Source: Prorocentrum cordatum
Taxonomy: Eukaryota; Sar; Dinophyceae; Prorocentrales; Prorocentraceae
Assembly (NCBI GenBank): GCA_963575745.1
Contig: CAUYUJ010016698.1
Span: 151,001 to 215,000 of the forward strand
Direction: 5' to 3'
Length of the DNA: 64,000 nucleotides
In this document: piece after piece, positions 40,027 through 52,339 of the stretch
How the letters are laid out: every line of letters starts with the position of its first letter
Numbering within the stretch: position 1 is the first letter of the stretch
Notes under the pieces: generated by a model
The model's input: only the letters and a program-made list of their open reading frames with translations
The model's database searches: none
Told to the model about the DNA's origin: nothing
Made by a program: the position numbers and the translations under genes

Positions 40027-40091
40027 GTATCCAGGTAGTCTGACGCAACAATGCAACAATGCAACAATGTATCCAGGTAGTCTGACGCAAC
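40027..40091. repeat. Filler-like local repeats at the duplication breakpoint
   Basis: GTATCCAGGTAGTCTGACGC occurs at 40,027 and 40,069 (42 bp apart), with three tandem GCAACAAT units (40,045-40,068) between. Copy B starts at 40,090, immediately after the second TCTGACGCAA. The GCAACAAT word also lies just inside the duplicated segment (CATGCAACAATG at 40,102). Confidence 0.85.
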
Positions 40092-43000
40092 TTCGGGGTC
40101 ACATGCAACAATGTTTCGGGAATGTTGCTGAACTGTCTGACGTTGCCTTGGCACTCTCTTGGGTCATCTTCGTGTCCTCTTGGCTGTCCCTTGAATGATG
40201 TTTAAGAGATCGAGGTCCCATGATCCCAGGCGTTGAAGCAGTGGGATTGTATACGTTTTTTTTTTTTTCAAACTCACCCCCTGCTTAACTTTGCACGAAG
40301 ACCCCAAGAGGCATCCCAACATACCGTGGCCTGCATGCGGAGAACGTCTAGCCCGCAGCCCAGGCAGTACAACGTAAACAAAGGAAACACGGGACATCCC
40401 ACCATTCCGTTTTTCTGTTGCTTCTAAATTGGCCCCCGCCTTGTCTACTTTTTGCACAACAGACCACAATTAAGGCCCCAGAAAAGAACCCAGGAAACCG
40501 TCGAGGGTCCCAAATCATTGAACACCTCACGGCAAGTGGTGACCTTTGCGTTGCCGCAGTTCTCTTTCTATACGATTCCGAGCTTTGCGCAGGGCCTCCA
40601 AGAGAGTCCTTGGATGCAAGACGCGACAAGGATGATATTCCATGCGTTCGCCCATCAAGCCTAGCTAGAAGTTGAGCGCGCGCGCGAGGCGCGCGCCATG
40701 GGTTCAGTGTGTGTATATATATATATATATGTATGTATATACCATGACATAGTGGATCATAAGAGAACAGAGCATAACATCATTTTTTGTTTCGAGCGAT
40801 CCCCACTTCTGTTTATATCATCCCTCTCCTCCTCCTCCTCCTCCTCCTCCTCCTCCTTTTCCTCCTCCTCCTTTGAATATCCTCCTCCTCCTCCTCGCCA
40901 CGCTTAAGGGGGTCAGGGCGCTTTTCAGGGGGGCCGAAAGGCTTTCCAGGGGGCAACGAAGCCCTTCAGGGGGGCCGAAAGGCTCTTCAGGGAGGCCTTC
41001 ACCGTTTTCAAGGATTTGTATACTCCGGAGACCCCTTGGCCGTCCGGGCGTTCCCCCTGAGTTTTCCTCTCCATTTCTGATGGAGGGCGGGTCGTTTTCA
41101 CAGATGGACGGCGTGTCGTTTCAAAATGTCGCTCTCGCCGTATCGCCGCGCGCACTCGTTTTACACATTTCCATGAGTTTCATGGACTGGAGGCGACTGG
41201 TTTTCAAACTGTGGCTCTCAGCTTAGCCGCGCGCGCAGTCGCTTTAAACCATTGTAAGAGTTTCACGGATTGGGGGCTGTTCCTTTTCCAAAATGTGGTT
41301 CTCGCTTTAGCGCCCCGCGCATTCGCTTGATGTTTGAAAGAGTTTCTGGGATTCCCACGATCAGCGTACAAAAATTGTGTTTGGGAGGTATTGAGGGTTT
41401 TGAGTTTTGAGGGTGCAATAGTTACGTTGGATCGCGGTGCTGAAGTCCCAGGAATGGTACGATTCAGGACCGCCTAGACGCAACAGTCAGGTTGATCCGT
41501 GGCACTGGGCTCGACAAACATGTTTTCGCATGCTTCAGGGTCTTCAAACGGTTGTATTCCAGCGGGGCGGTCCCCTCCGGGGAAATGAATCGTTGTAAGG
41601 GCCTATCAGACAGGATTGTCGAGGAGGTTTGTTCCAACATCACCTTCTCCTCCTCCTCCTCCTCCACTTTCTCCTCTTCTTCCTCCTCCTCCTCCTCCCA
41701 CCTCCTCCTCCTCCTCTTCCTCCTCCTCCTCCTCCCCTCCTCATCCTCCTCTTCCTCCTTGTCCTCCTTTTCCTCCCCCTCCTCCTCCTCCTCCTCCTCC
41801 TCCGCCTCCTCCTCCTCCTCCTCCTCCTCCTCCTCCTCCTCCTCCCCCCTGCCTGCTCATCCCCCTCCCCCGCCCCCTCCCTCTCCTTCTCCACCTCCGT
41901 TTCCTCGTCTTCCTCCTGTTCCTCCCCCCTTCTCCTCCCCCCCCCTCTCCTGCTCCCCCTCCTCGCCCTCTTCCGCCTCCTCATCCTCCTCCTCGTCCTC
42001 TTCCTCCTCCTCCTCTCCTCCTCTTCTCCCCTTCCCCTCCTCCTCCTCCTCCTCTTTCCTCCTCCTCCTCCCCCTTCTCCTCCTCCTTCCCTTCCCCCAT
42101 TCCCCTCCCCCTCCCCCTCCCCCTCCTCCTCTGTTTCCTCGTCTTCCTCCTCTTCCTCCCCCATTCTCCCCCACCCCCCCCCTCCTCCTCCCCCTCTGCC
42201 TCTTCCTCCTCCTCCTCCTCCTCCTCCTCCTTTTCCTCCTCCACCCTCCTCCTCTTCCTCTCCTCCTCCTCCTCCTCTCCTCCTCCTCCTCCCCCTCCCC
42301 TCCCCCCTGCTTCTCCTCTTCCTTTTCCTCCTCGTCCTTCTCCTCCCCCTTCTCCCCCCCCCCCCTCCTCCTCCTCCTCCTCCCCTCCTCTTCCTCCTTC
42401 TCCATCCCTCCTCCTCCTCTTCCTCCTCATCCTCATCCTCCCCCTCCCCCCCCCACTTTCCCTCCTCCTCTTCCTCCTCCTCCCTTTCTCTTCCTCCTCT
42501 TCCTCCTCATCCTCCTCCTCCTCCTGCTCCTTCTCAGCCTCCTCCTCTTTCTTCTGCTCCTCCCTCTCCTCATCCTCCTGTCCCCCCCCCCCCTGTTCCT
42601 CCTCCTCCTCCTCCTTGGCCGCCTCCCCCTCCCCCTCCTCCTTCTCCTCCTCCTCTTCTCCTCCTCCTTTTCCTCTTCCTCCTCTCCTTCCTCCTCTTCC
42701 TCCTCGTCCTCGTCCTCCTCCTCATTCTCCGTCTCCCCCCTCCTCCTCTTCATCCTCCTCCTCTTCCTCCTCCTCCTCTTCGTGCTCCTCTCCCTCTGCC
42801 TCCCCATCCTTTTCCGCCTCCTCTTCTCCACCTCCTTCTCCTCCTCATCCTTATCCTCCCCATTCTCCTCGTTCTCCTCATGGTTGGGTCCTTCGCCAAG
42901 CGAATTAGTTTGCCTTAGGGGCTGCACGCAATACACGTAGGAGGTAACAGGGATGTGCCCCGAATGGGGCACGATCGAAGACGAAAAGGCGGGTATCGAG

Positions 43001-43333
43001 GGTGTGGGACATACGGAATTGCACGCGAGCAGATAAGAGTGAACATTATTCGGATGATTGTTGTTGTTGTTGCTGTTGTAGCGGGGGGCAGCATCACGTT
43101 CCACTTCGAAGCGCAAAATTCAATGAGAGCCGCGGGGAACAATTCAGTTGAAAAAACACACTGGGCACCACTGAGGGGGAATCGTCGATCATTTTGTTCC
43201 GCTCGTGGGAGTTCCACAACAATAACGGCATTCCGCACTGCGGAACCGCGCGAAATGCCGAGCATTCAGGGACGGCGTATGACCGTTTGGCCCCCCTCGC
43301 TATGACCCCCTCTTGCCCACCAGTGCAAACTCA

Positions 43334-43711
43334 ATGTCCGCAGCTGCTCTGGCTTCAGGGCTGCCGTTGGGACGGTGCTCGCCGGGGCAGCGGCACACGA
43401 AGGGGTTGTCGCGAGCCATCATGGCTTCCTCGATGCCGAGCGGTTCCCGTGGCTGGTCCGCCGACGCGGTCGCCTCAGATGCGTGGCAGTTTTCGCCAGG
43501 GTGCGCCATCGAGCAGAGGGCGACGTTCCTAAACGTGGTCGACGAGATCGAGGCGCGTTGGCGTCGGGAGCGGTTGCCGCGCTCCAGGTCGGCTCCGGCC
43601 GACCTGGGGGTCGGCCGACCAGCGCCTGCTTCGGTGCCCGCGCGGCGCTCCCGGGCGCAGCGCAGGAGGGCGCAGAGGAACCTGGTGAAGCAGAGGACGC
43701 TGGAAGCTTAA
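43334..43711 (+). CDS. Copy-B paralogue of the TFLNVVDE/RSRSAP protein
   Basis: 125 codons, identical to 9,206-9,583 except Ala for Val at residue 4 (GTT to GCT). The upstream CCCACCAG and ATG context is preserved. Same caveats on function. Confidence 0.4.
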   Translation: MSAAALASGLPLGRCSPGQRHTKGLSRAIMASSMPSGSRGWSADAVASDAWQFSPGCAIEQRATFLNVVDEIEARWRRERLPRSRSAPADLGVGRPAPASVPARRSRAQRRRAQRNLVKQRTLEA

Positions 43712-44791
43712 GAGTAATTCCGGGGAGCTGGAGAGCTAGTTGGCAAGAAAAATCTCGACGGACCTGTTTTAGTCGGTTGAAAATTTTGTTTTCAAAATTT
43801 GACAATTCGTTAGAGCTCTAGTATTTTTTCCCATGATATTCGATCTTATTCCCGCTCGCCATCTTGATCGGGAGAGGAAGCGCCCCAGACCTCCGAGGAG
43901 ATGGAGAGTGTCAGGGCAGGTTGTCGTTCGACTTTCTCGGCCTCCCACGGCCCTCAGCGGGCCCCCCAGGATCGTCAGAGCTCAAGATTGGGGACGAAGA
44001 GCAAGCCCTGGGACAAGGGTCGAGATTCCTTTGGATCGTGTGCAGATGGGTTTGATTGGCAGGTCGGCCCTGCCAAATCCAGGGTGCCCTTGCGCCATCT
44101 ACACTCCTGGGGCAAGGGGAGCACTGTGGCGCCTCGTCGTGTTCGGGGGGGTCTTGCGTCCTCTCGCGTGCCCTCTCGAATCGAATCCGACTACATGGAA
44201 CACGCCATGCGGCTAAGGCATTGAAGCAAGAACCACGTCGGGACCAGGAGAGGCGCTGTTTTAGTCAGGCCGTTGCTTACATCTAGATCGGGGGGCCTAC
44301 TTGTGGCCGAGGCTAGCATTGGCCAGAAGACCCCCCTTTGCTTGTGGAGGTCGATCAATGGACAGGAAGCGTGCTGCCAAACAATTTCCAGATATCTCAA
44401 ACACGTTTCGAACATGCCTTAAATTTGTAAACAAACATGTGCTCAACATGCTCAGAACATGTCATCCAGCATGTTAACCACAGCTGTCATTCTGTGATCG
44501 GAGAGTCAGAGTGCCCATTGTCACGGCGTCCACAACACTTTGCTGCTCCTCGATCAACGTGCCTTACAGCAGCGCGATCCCTGCAAAAGCAGATCCCTGG
44601 GGCATGCGCCACCACGGGGCCTCCGCGGGTCCCGTTTTGGGACCAGGTCCTGGCGCACGACGGCTCCCGGCCAGGCCTGGGGCCGACTGAGCCGCAGGAT
44701 CCTTCGGGGCCCAAGGTGAGCCCCATGCATCTCAGCATCAGCATCAGCATCAGCATCAGCATCATCAGCATCAGCATCATCATCAGCAGCC

Positions 44792-44859
<68 letters not shown>

Positions 44860-45481
44860 GGTATCATCAGCATCATCATCGGCATCATCATCAGCATCAT
44901 AATCATCGTCATCGACAGCATCAGCATCATCAGCAACAGCAGCACCGTCAGCAACAGCATCATCGAAAGCATCAGCATCATCAGCAGCCGCAGCACCATC
45001 AGCAACAACATCATCAGCAGCAATACCATCAACATCACCATCACCATCACCAACAAAAACACCAGCGTCAGCGTCAGCGTCAGCTTCATCAGCATCATCA
45101 CCATCATCATCACCATCAGCATCATCAGATACTTCCCAATCTCCACAAGCACAGGCGACAGGGTAAGTTGGCTTTACCAGCGTACGCTCCCTTGGTGTGG
45201 ACTGGCGCCATCATCAACAGCAATGTCAGCGTCAATGTCAGCATCAGCGTCAGCATCATCATCACCATCATCGTCATCATCGTCATCATCAGCTTTCGCA
45301 TCAGCATCATCATCTGCATCATCATCAGCAGCAGCATCAACTTCATCAGCAGCAGCACCATAATCAACAGCATCATCAGCAGCAATACCATCAGCATCAC
45401 CATCACCGTCACCATCACCAACATCAACACCAGCGTCAGCGTCATCAGCATCACCATCATCACCATCGCCATTATCATAGC

Positions 45482-45519
<38 letters not shown>

Positions 45520-48500
45520 GCATCAGCATCATCATCATCATCATCATCATCATCACAGCCTTCCCAACCTCCACAATGACAGGCGACAGGTAAGGTGGCT
45601 TTCCCAGCGTACGCTCCCTTGGTGGGGACTGGCGCCACAAAACGCGGAGGACACGGCACCCATCCCAGCCTAGGGTGCGTAGGTCGGGGTGGGTTGGCTT
45701 TATGTGGGGGTGGGGGTGGATTTATGTGCCCCAAAGTATCGACGCGGTGGCGACCCCAGCGCGGGCGTTCAAGGTTGAACGCCGCCGAACGATCCAAGCT
45801 ATCGTGAAGTTGTGATCATTCGAAGTTGAACAATCCACACGGTGTCAGAAGCCAACGTCGAAGCCGGCAACACAACAACTTGTTGCAAGAGCAACCCAGG
45901 CCTTGGAAGGCCACCCTTCTGTTGTTCGCGTCGGGGCTCCACCTTGGAATGGTCTTCGCCCTGAGTGCCTCCACGGCGCCCCGAGGCCGCGGCGAAAGGA
46001 CTCATTTTCTCGACCCGCGCTGCTTAGGTCACCCGGGGGCGCGAAGAGAATCGCGCTTGGCGCGTCGCGGCCGGCGCTTGGCAATTGCCTTTCTCCAATG
46101 CGGCTTCGCAAGGGCGCGAAGATGGCGGCGCGTCGCGAATCGCGGGGCGCGGCGCGTGAAGGTAGGCGACTGTACACGTTTGGACTGCGTGCGTTCCCCC
46201 CTCGCCCCAGAGGAGGCGCGGTGGAGCCTTGGCAGGCGCCAGCGGGCCACCGCTCTGAACGCGGCCCTGGTCGTCTCTCGCCTCCCTTCTTCCTCCATCC
46301 CGCACTTTGTTGTGTCCTCCTCCTCATGTTCCTCCTCCTCCTCCTCCGCTTCCTCTTGGTCGTCCCAGTGGGACCCGCTTGCGCGCCCATCCCTCTTGTG
46401 GTGCCCATTGCCCCACAGCGCACAAGCACAGCTTTTCACTGGGAATCGACGGCAGTGGCCCGGCGTGTAGCCTGTGCCTGGGCTTTTCTCTATGCCAGCG
46501 TTCCTGCCCACGCACCGCTTGGTATATGCTTGATCAGTCAGTCAGTCAGCCAGCTTGAGGCCACGGCCTCACCCACCTGGCCTGAGGTAGGGGCGGACAT
46601 CTGTCCGCAGTCGTGGCCCGCCCCTTCCCTCCGTCCCGCCCGACCCAGTCCCTGGGACCGGTTTTTCATCCTGGGTCGTTTTTGATGACGCTCCCGAGGC
46701 CCCGCGAGGGCCCCGCGAGGCCGAAGATAGCAACGAACCCCCGGCCGCGATTTTTTCATGACCCGAAGGGGTCTGGGCTCTGGGACGACCCCTACTGTTG
46801 CCCCTCGGGCGGAGCGGGGGTCGATGGTCCTCAGGACGTGTGTTAGCCCAATGTGTGTGTTGCCCCGATCGGCTCCGCCGGTCGCACGCAGCCTGCCCCG
46901 GCCCTCATTCACACCGCCTTCGTCGCACCGCAGGGCTGCCGTGAACCACCACTGTTTGGCGTTGCAGGCGGACCGAGGTATGAGATCGAGGTCGGCTCGG
47001 GGAGGGTGCCCTGGGGCTCTTCGTGCTTTTGGGATGTTCCCTGTGCATCCTGGGGAGAGGAGCTCTGGGTGCTCTGTGTTCTTTCGGCTCGCGGGGGGCC
47101 TCATGCTCTTGCCCTGGGCACGATTTTGACACGTCCTGGGCACGATTGTGACACACGTCCTGGGGCTCTCCGGACAGGAGCCTCGCCCGGGAGGGTCAGA
47201 TGGAGGCGGCGCCGCCCCACGGAGAGTCTGCGCAGCTTCCGCCCTGGGCCGGTGGGCGTCCATCCCGATGCCCTTCGGTCTGCCTGCCGACTCGATGTGC
47301 TTCGATGTCCGCTTCGGCTTTCCGACTCGACGTGTTTCGAGTGCCGCTTCGCCTTTCCGACTCGACTTTGGTCAGCCCCGCGCGCCAAAGGGGGTGGGAG
47401 GGCTTCTCAGAGGCACCCCTGCGTCTCGGAAGGCGCGGGCCTTGTCCACAGATGCAGGGCCAGCGCCTCCTGAGACGCAGCCTCCTTCGAAGAAGCCTCC
47501 CCCCCTCCCCCTTCCCAGACGTGCGACGTGTGGATGTCTGTCGATGCGCGCAGCCTGGGAGCCCCGATCCGTTCCCACGGGCCGGTTTCTCATCCTGAGT
47601 CGTTTCTTCACGGTCGTGGGGCCCAGGGAGGGCCTCGGCGGCCGAGCACCCCCCCCCCAAAAAAAAAACAGCACCCTCTGCGCGCCGTCAGCCCTCGCCC
47701 CAGGTGCCCCCGGGATGCTCGTGGTGGCCCAGGCGGCCTCCAGAGCACCCCTCGCGAGGCCCAGAGGGCCCCGCCGGGCTCCAGAACGGAGCGAGAACCT
47801 GGGGGCACTCTGGGTCCAGGGCACCTCTGGCAACCCCCGAGAAGTCCTCCTCCTCGCTCACCGCAGGCCGTTTCGTCGCCAGATGTCCTTTTCAACCGCG
47901 TCGGCAGATGCCCTTTTCCAGCACGGTTAGAAGAAGAACAACGGGAACAAAAAACACAAACTGTCGGAGTTCCGTGCGGATTTCTTGGAGTTGCTTTGGA
48001 GCCCCCTGGTGGCGCCTCCACCGCCGCCCCTGGCGCGCTCCGCGCGCCAGAGAGGGGGCCCAGCGCCGAGAAAGATGCGAGCAGGCGGCCGAGGAGGAGA
48101 TGGGGAAGAAGCGGCGCGGGGAAGCGCCCTGTGTCTCACGATCGGTTCCGTGCCGCACTCGCGGGCTGGACAAGTTTTGACCCCTCCTAATTACCAGGTC
48201 GGACGAGTGGCGGGAAATAACGGGGAAGGCGGGGGGGCAAGCCTGGGGCCCGACAGCAGCTGCCCCCACCCTCCACGGGAGTACCAGGGCTCGTTTCCCT
48301 TGTGTTTTCACAAGGTTTCCGCGTCCTGGGCCTCGGAGGCCGCCGCGACGGCCCCAGACATGTTCCAGATCCTCGGCGCGGGCTCCAAGACCATTCCGCA
48401 GAGGGCTCCAACAGGCTCCTGGGCAGCCCAAGAGGGCTCCAGGACGGCTCCAGAAACGACTGCGGGCTCTCGTTTTTCCGGTGTTTCTGCCGAGTTTCGG

Positions 48501-50271
48501 TGCCTCCGGCCTCCGAGGTCGCAGTGGTAGGCCCAGACATCTTGAGGGCCCACGGACATGGTCCAAGGTCTATTTCCCAGAGGCCGCCAGCAGGCTCCAG
48601 GCTAGCCCAAGAGGGTCCCAAGATGGCTGCAGGAGTGGGTGCCGGCCCTCATTTACCTTGTGTTTTTAAAACCTGGGCCCTCGGAGCCCGCCGCCATGGG
48701 CTCAGACATCGTGGAGGCCCTGGGAGGGAGCTTCATGACCAATCCCCCAGGGGGCTCCAACAGGCCCAAGGCCAGCCCAAGAGATCCCCAAGAGGGCTCC
48801 AGGAGGAGCCCCAGCGCGAGGTCACGGAAGCAGAACCCCAAGTTTGCGTTCGAAAGGCCTCCCAGGAAGGACCAGCAGAGGAGGAGCAGAAGCAGGAGCA
48901 GGTGCTTCCGCACACAAGCTCGCATTAGGAAGACGACGGCCAGGAGAGCGCGGCAGCAGGGATCTGCGGAAAACGAGCACGAGGAGGAGGAGGAGGGGGA
49001 GAAGGAGAAAAGCACCAGTGCTTCTGCCGAACGCGTTCGGGCGAGACTCGTCTGGAACGCGTCGCTAACGAGGACGAGACTCGTCTGGAACGCGTCGGCT
49101 AACGAGGACACATACTGAGACCGGAGGAGAGGAGGAGGAGGAGGAGGAGGAGGAGGAGGAGGAGGAGGAGGAGGAGGAGGAGGATGATACTCGCCAGTGC
49201 AAACCGAAGTCGTAAGTGATACCCATCTGCTTCGTGAGAGCCGATACGCTTGATGCACGCTGCTGGAGGCTGCAGCGCGAGACTTGAGCTCTGTAGGGTC
49301 ACAGTGTAGTCTCCAGCTTACAAGCGCTACGGGTTCTCAGCATGTGGGGCCTCCTGGGGCTCTGGGGGGCCTTCTGGGGTCCTCCTGCCAGTCTCGCGCG
49401 CCGGGGCCCTCGCGGTGTCCGTTTGGGCTGGACGAGGACGAGGACGAGGAAGAGGAGGAGGAGGAGGAGGAGGAGGAGGAGAACGAGGAGGAGGAGGAGG
49501 AGGAGGAGAGCGCCATCGACAGGGAAGGTGGGGGCCACGAGTTCCGCCGGCTCGACGACGTCCGCGTCGCCCGCGCCCGCCCCCTCACTCTTATCCGCAA
49601 TTGCGGGGTGCTATGTATTGTGAGCTTATTGAACCGTCTCGGAGCGTCGGAAGCTCGACAAGGCGAGAACGTCCAAATCCTACAGCGACGCACGAAGGAA
49701 CGACATCGAGGTGAACCCTGTAGCGTGGGAAATTTCGACGTCAATCTCAAAACTGGCTTGCCCTATAGGAGTCCTAGCTCATCGTAAGTAATTTGTCTTT
49801 AGCCCCCCCCTTTTTTCCCATGGCATCCCCCGTGTTTCTCATGCCCCCCCCTGTATTTCCCAATGACACTTGCTTGCTTGCTCTTGCGCGCTTGCTCTCG
49901 CTTGCTTGCTCTTGCTTGCCCTTGCTTGCTTGCGCTTGATCGCTGGCTCTTGCTTGCTTGTTATTGCTCGCTTGCGCTTGCTTGCTTCCGCTTGCTTGCT
50001 TGCGCTTGCTTGATTTTGTTCCTCCCGTTATCCTCCCGTCCTGTTCCTGCCCTCCTTTCGTCCTCCTCCCATCCTCCTCTCGTCCTCCTCTTATCCCCCT
50101 ATCTATGATTGAGGCAACGCTGGCTGATAAGGTTTTGCACATAGCTCCACTCGGTCTTTTAAAGTGTAGCATTTTTCATCTCAGTGATTTGACGGACAGT
50201 CTAAACGTGGAATGTCCATATTGATACGCCAAAAGGGGATCTCACTGGTCATGCCCCCCCGAGGATGCGAC

Positions 50272-50313
<42 letters not shown>

Positions 50314-50456
50314 AAGAGAGAGAGAGAGAGAGAACAACATTTCTGTAGGTGTATAGATTCAAATGCGTATATATACATACAGAGAAAGAGGGAGAGAGAG
50401 AGAGAGAGAGAGGAAAGAAAGGGGAGAGAGAGAGAGAGAGAGCGACACATATGGAT

Positions 50457-50487
<31 letters not shown>

Positions 50488-52132
50488 AGGAGAGAGGGAG
50501 AGGGAGAGGACATCACGCGTGGATCATGTGGAAGACATCGTATGTTCGTGTCGACAGTTCGACGCCGTAGTATGAGCCCCTTGGGGGCACAATCCGTTCG
50601 TCTTGACCACCTCGCGCATGTTCCGCACAATTTGTGGACGACTGTGGAGCGCGCCTGAATTTCACGTGATCTTTATGTAGATGAATATGGTTACGAAGAT
50701 GTTTTATGTCACGGTGTTTGGTTCGTTCATGTCAACGAAGGTTTTCTGGAAGACGTTATCATCGGCATCTTCGGCTTGCACGAGGGACGTCCACGCTTAG
50801 AGCCTCTTTAGGTACGTGACGATGTTAATCCTCCAACGTGGCAACGCAACGCAAAACAACGTGAGGCAACGCAATGAAAAGCAACGCGCGCCAATGCCAA
50901 GCAATTCCAAACAACGCAATGCAATACAATGCAAAGCAATGCGAAGCACTGCGAAGCTATTTCAAAGCAACGCGCTGCAATACAATGCGATAGCAAAACA
51001 CAGCAATGCAAAGACATGCAGAACAATGCAAAGCAAGGCACAGCAATGCATAGCAGCGCAAAGCAACGCAAAGCAACGCAACGCAGTGCAACGCAATGCC
51101 ATGCAATGTCCAGCAATGCAACGTAATGTAAAACAGTGCAAATCAATGTAACACGATGCGAAGCAATACGAACCAATGCAAAGCAACGAAAAGCAAGGCG
51201 AGCCAATGCAAAGCAATGCCCAGCAATGCAAAGCACTGCGAAGCAATGCGAAACCATGCGAAACCATGTGGTTGCAATGCACTGTAATACGATTGCAATG
51301 CAACGCGAGGGGGTGCAACCAGGCGGCGCAGACGGGCGCGGACGAGGCCGCCGGGGCCGCAAAGTGGCCGTTTCCTGTATAAAGATGGTGCGACGACGGG
51401 GTTGAACGTGGCCGCCGGGACCGCGTTCGGGCGCAGTTCCATTGAAGAGAATGAAGAACGCCTGAGTGCAAGCAATGTTTGGGGCAAGCATGCGACAAGA
51501 AATAATATTATTTACAAGGAGCGAGTATTAGCCAGTGTGGGCCCTAAACAGTGCGTTTCTAGCAAGCTTCGTGGTGCAATCTATGTGGCAATCCGTGTGG
51601 TGTGCTCTATCTGGTGCAAGATATCCGGTGCAATCTGCGTTGTTCAATCTATGTGGTGCGATCAACGTTGTGCAGCCTGCGTGGTACAATATGTGTTGCA
51701 CAATCTATGTGCTGCAATCTCCGTGGTGCAATCTATGTGGTGCGCCCTATGTTGTGCAATCTACGTGAGGCTATATATATAAATTGGGCAGTCTCTGCGT
51801 TGTAATATTTATATGTGAAGCGATCTATGTTTGCAATATATTGTGAGCGATCCATTTGCTGCAGCCTTTGTGGTGCAATCTATGTTAGGCAATATCTGTG
51901 GGGAAATATGGGTGGTGCAATAGATGTGATGCAATCTATGCGGTGCAAGCTGTGTGGCGCAGTACATGTCGCGCGATCTATGTGGTGTGATTCGTGTTGT
52001 GCAATCTATGTGGTGTGATCTATGTTGTGCAATCCATTTGGTGCGATCAATGTGCAGAGAGCGCCCCTCCCCGCCGAGCGGCTGGGTGACGCTGGCCACA
52101 GCGCCTTCCAGCCTTCATCACATTTCCACATC

Positions 52133-52339
52133 ATGCTATCGCGAATGGCCTGCCTGCTCTTGTGTTTGGCGGTGCTCTTCGCTCACCACATTCGCAGGGC
52201 CACTGCAACGGCCTCCAGGGGCAGAGGAACTGACTTTGGGAGGAGCGGTACCTTCAATTGCTTGCACCCAGATTTCGCTAGGGAGTGCATGGGCAACGTG
52301 ACTCAAGAATTTAAGCTGGTGTACACACATTGCATATAA
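52133..52339 (+). CDS. Copy-B paralogue of the candidate small secreted protein
   Basis: Translation identical to 18,001-18,207, including the hydrophobic start, three later Cys and the NVT sequon. Unchanged sequence is uninformative, because the surrounding duplicate is equally conserved. Confidence 0.3.
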   Translation: MLSRMACLLLCLAVLFAHHIRRATATASRGRGTDFGRSGTFNCLHPDFARECMGNVTQEFKLVYTHCI

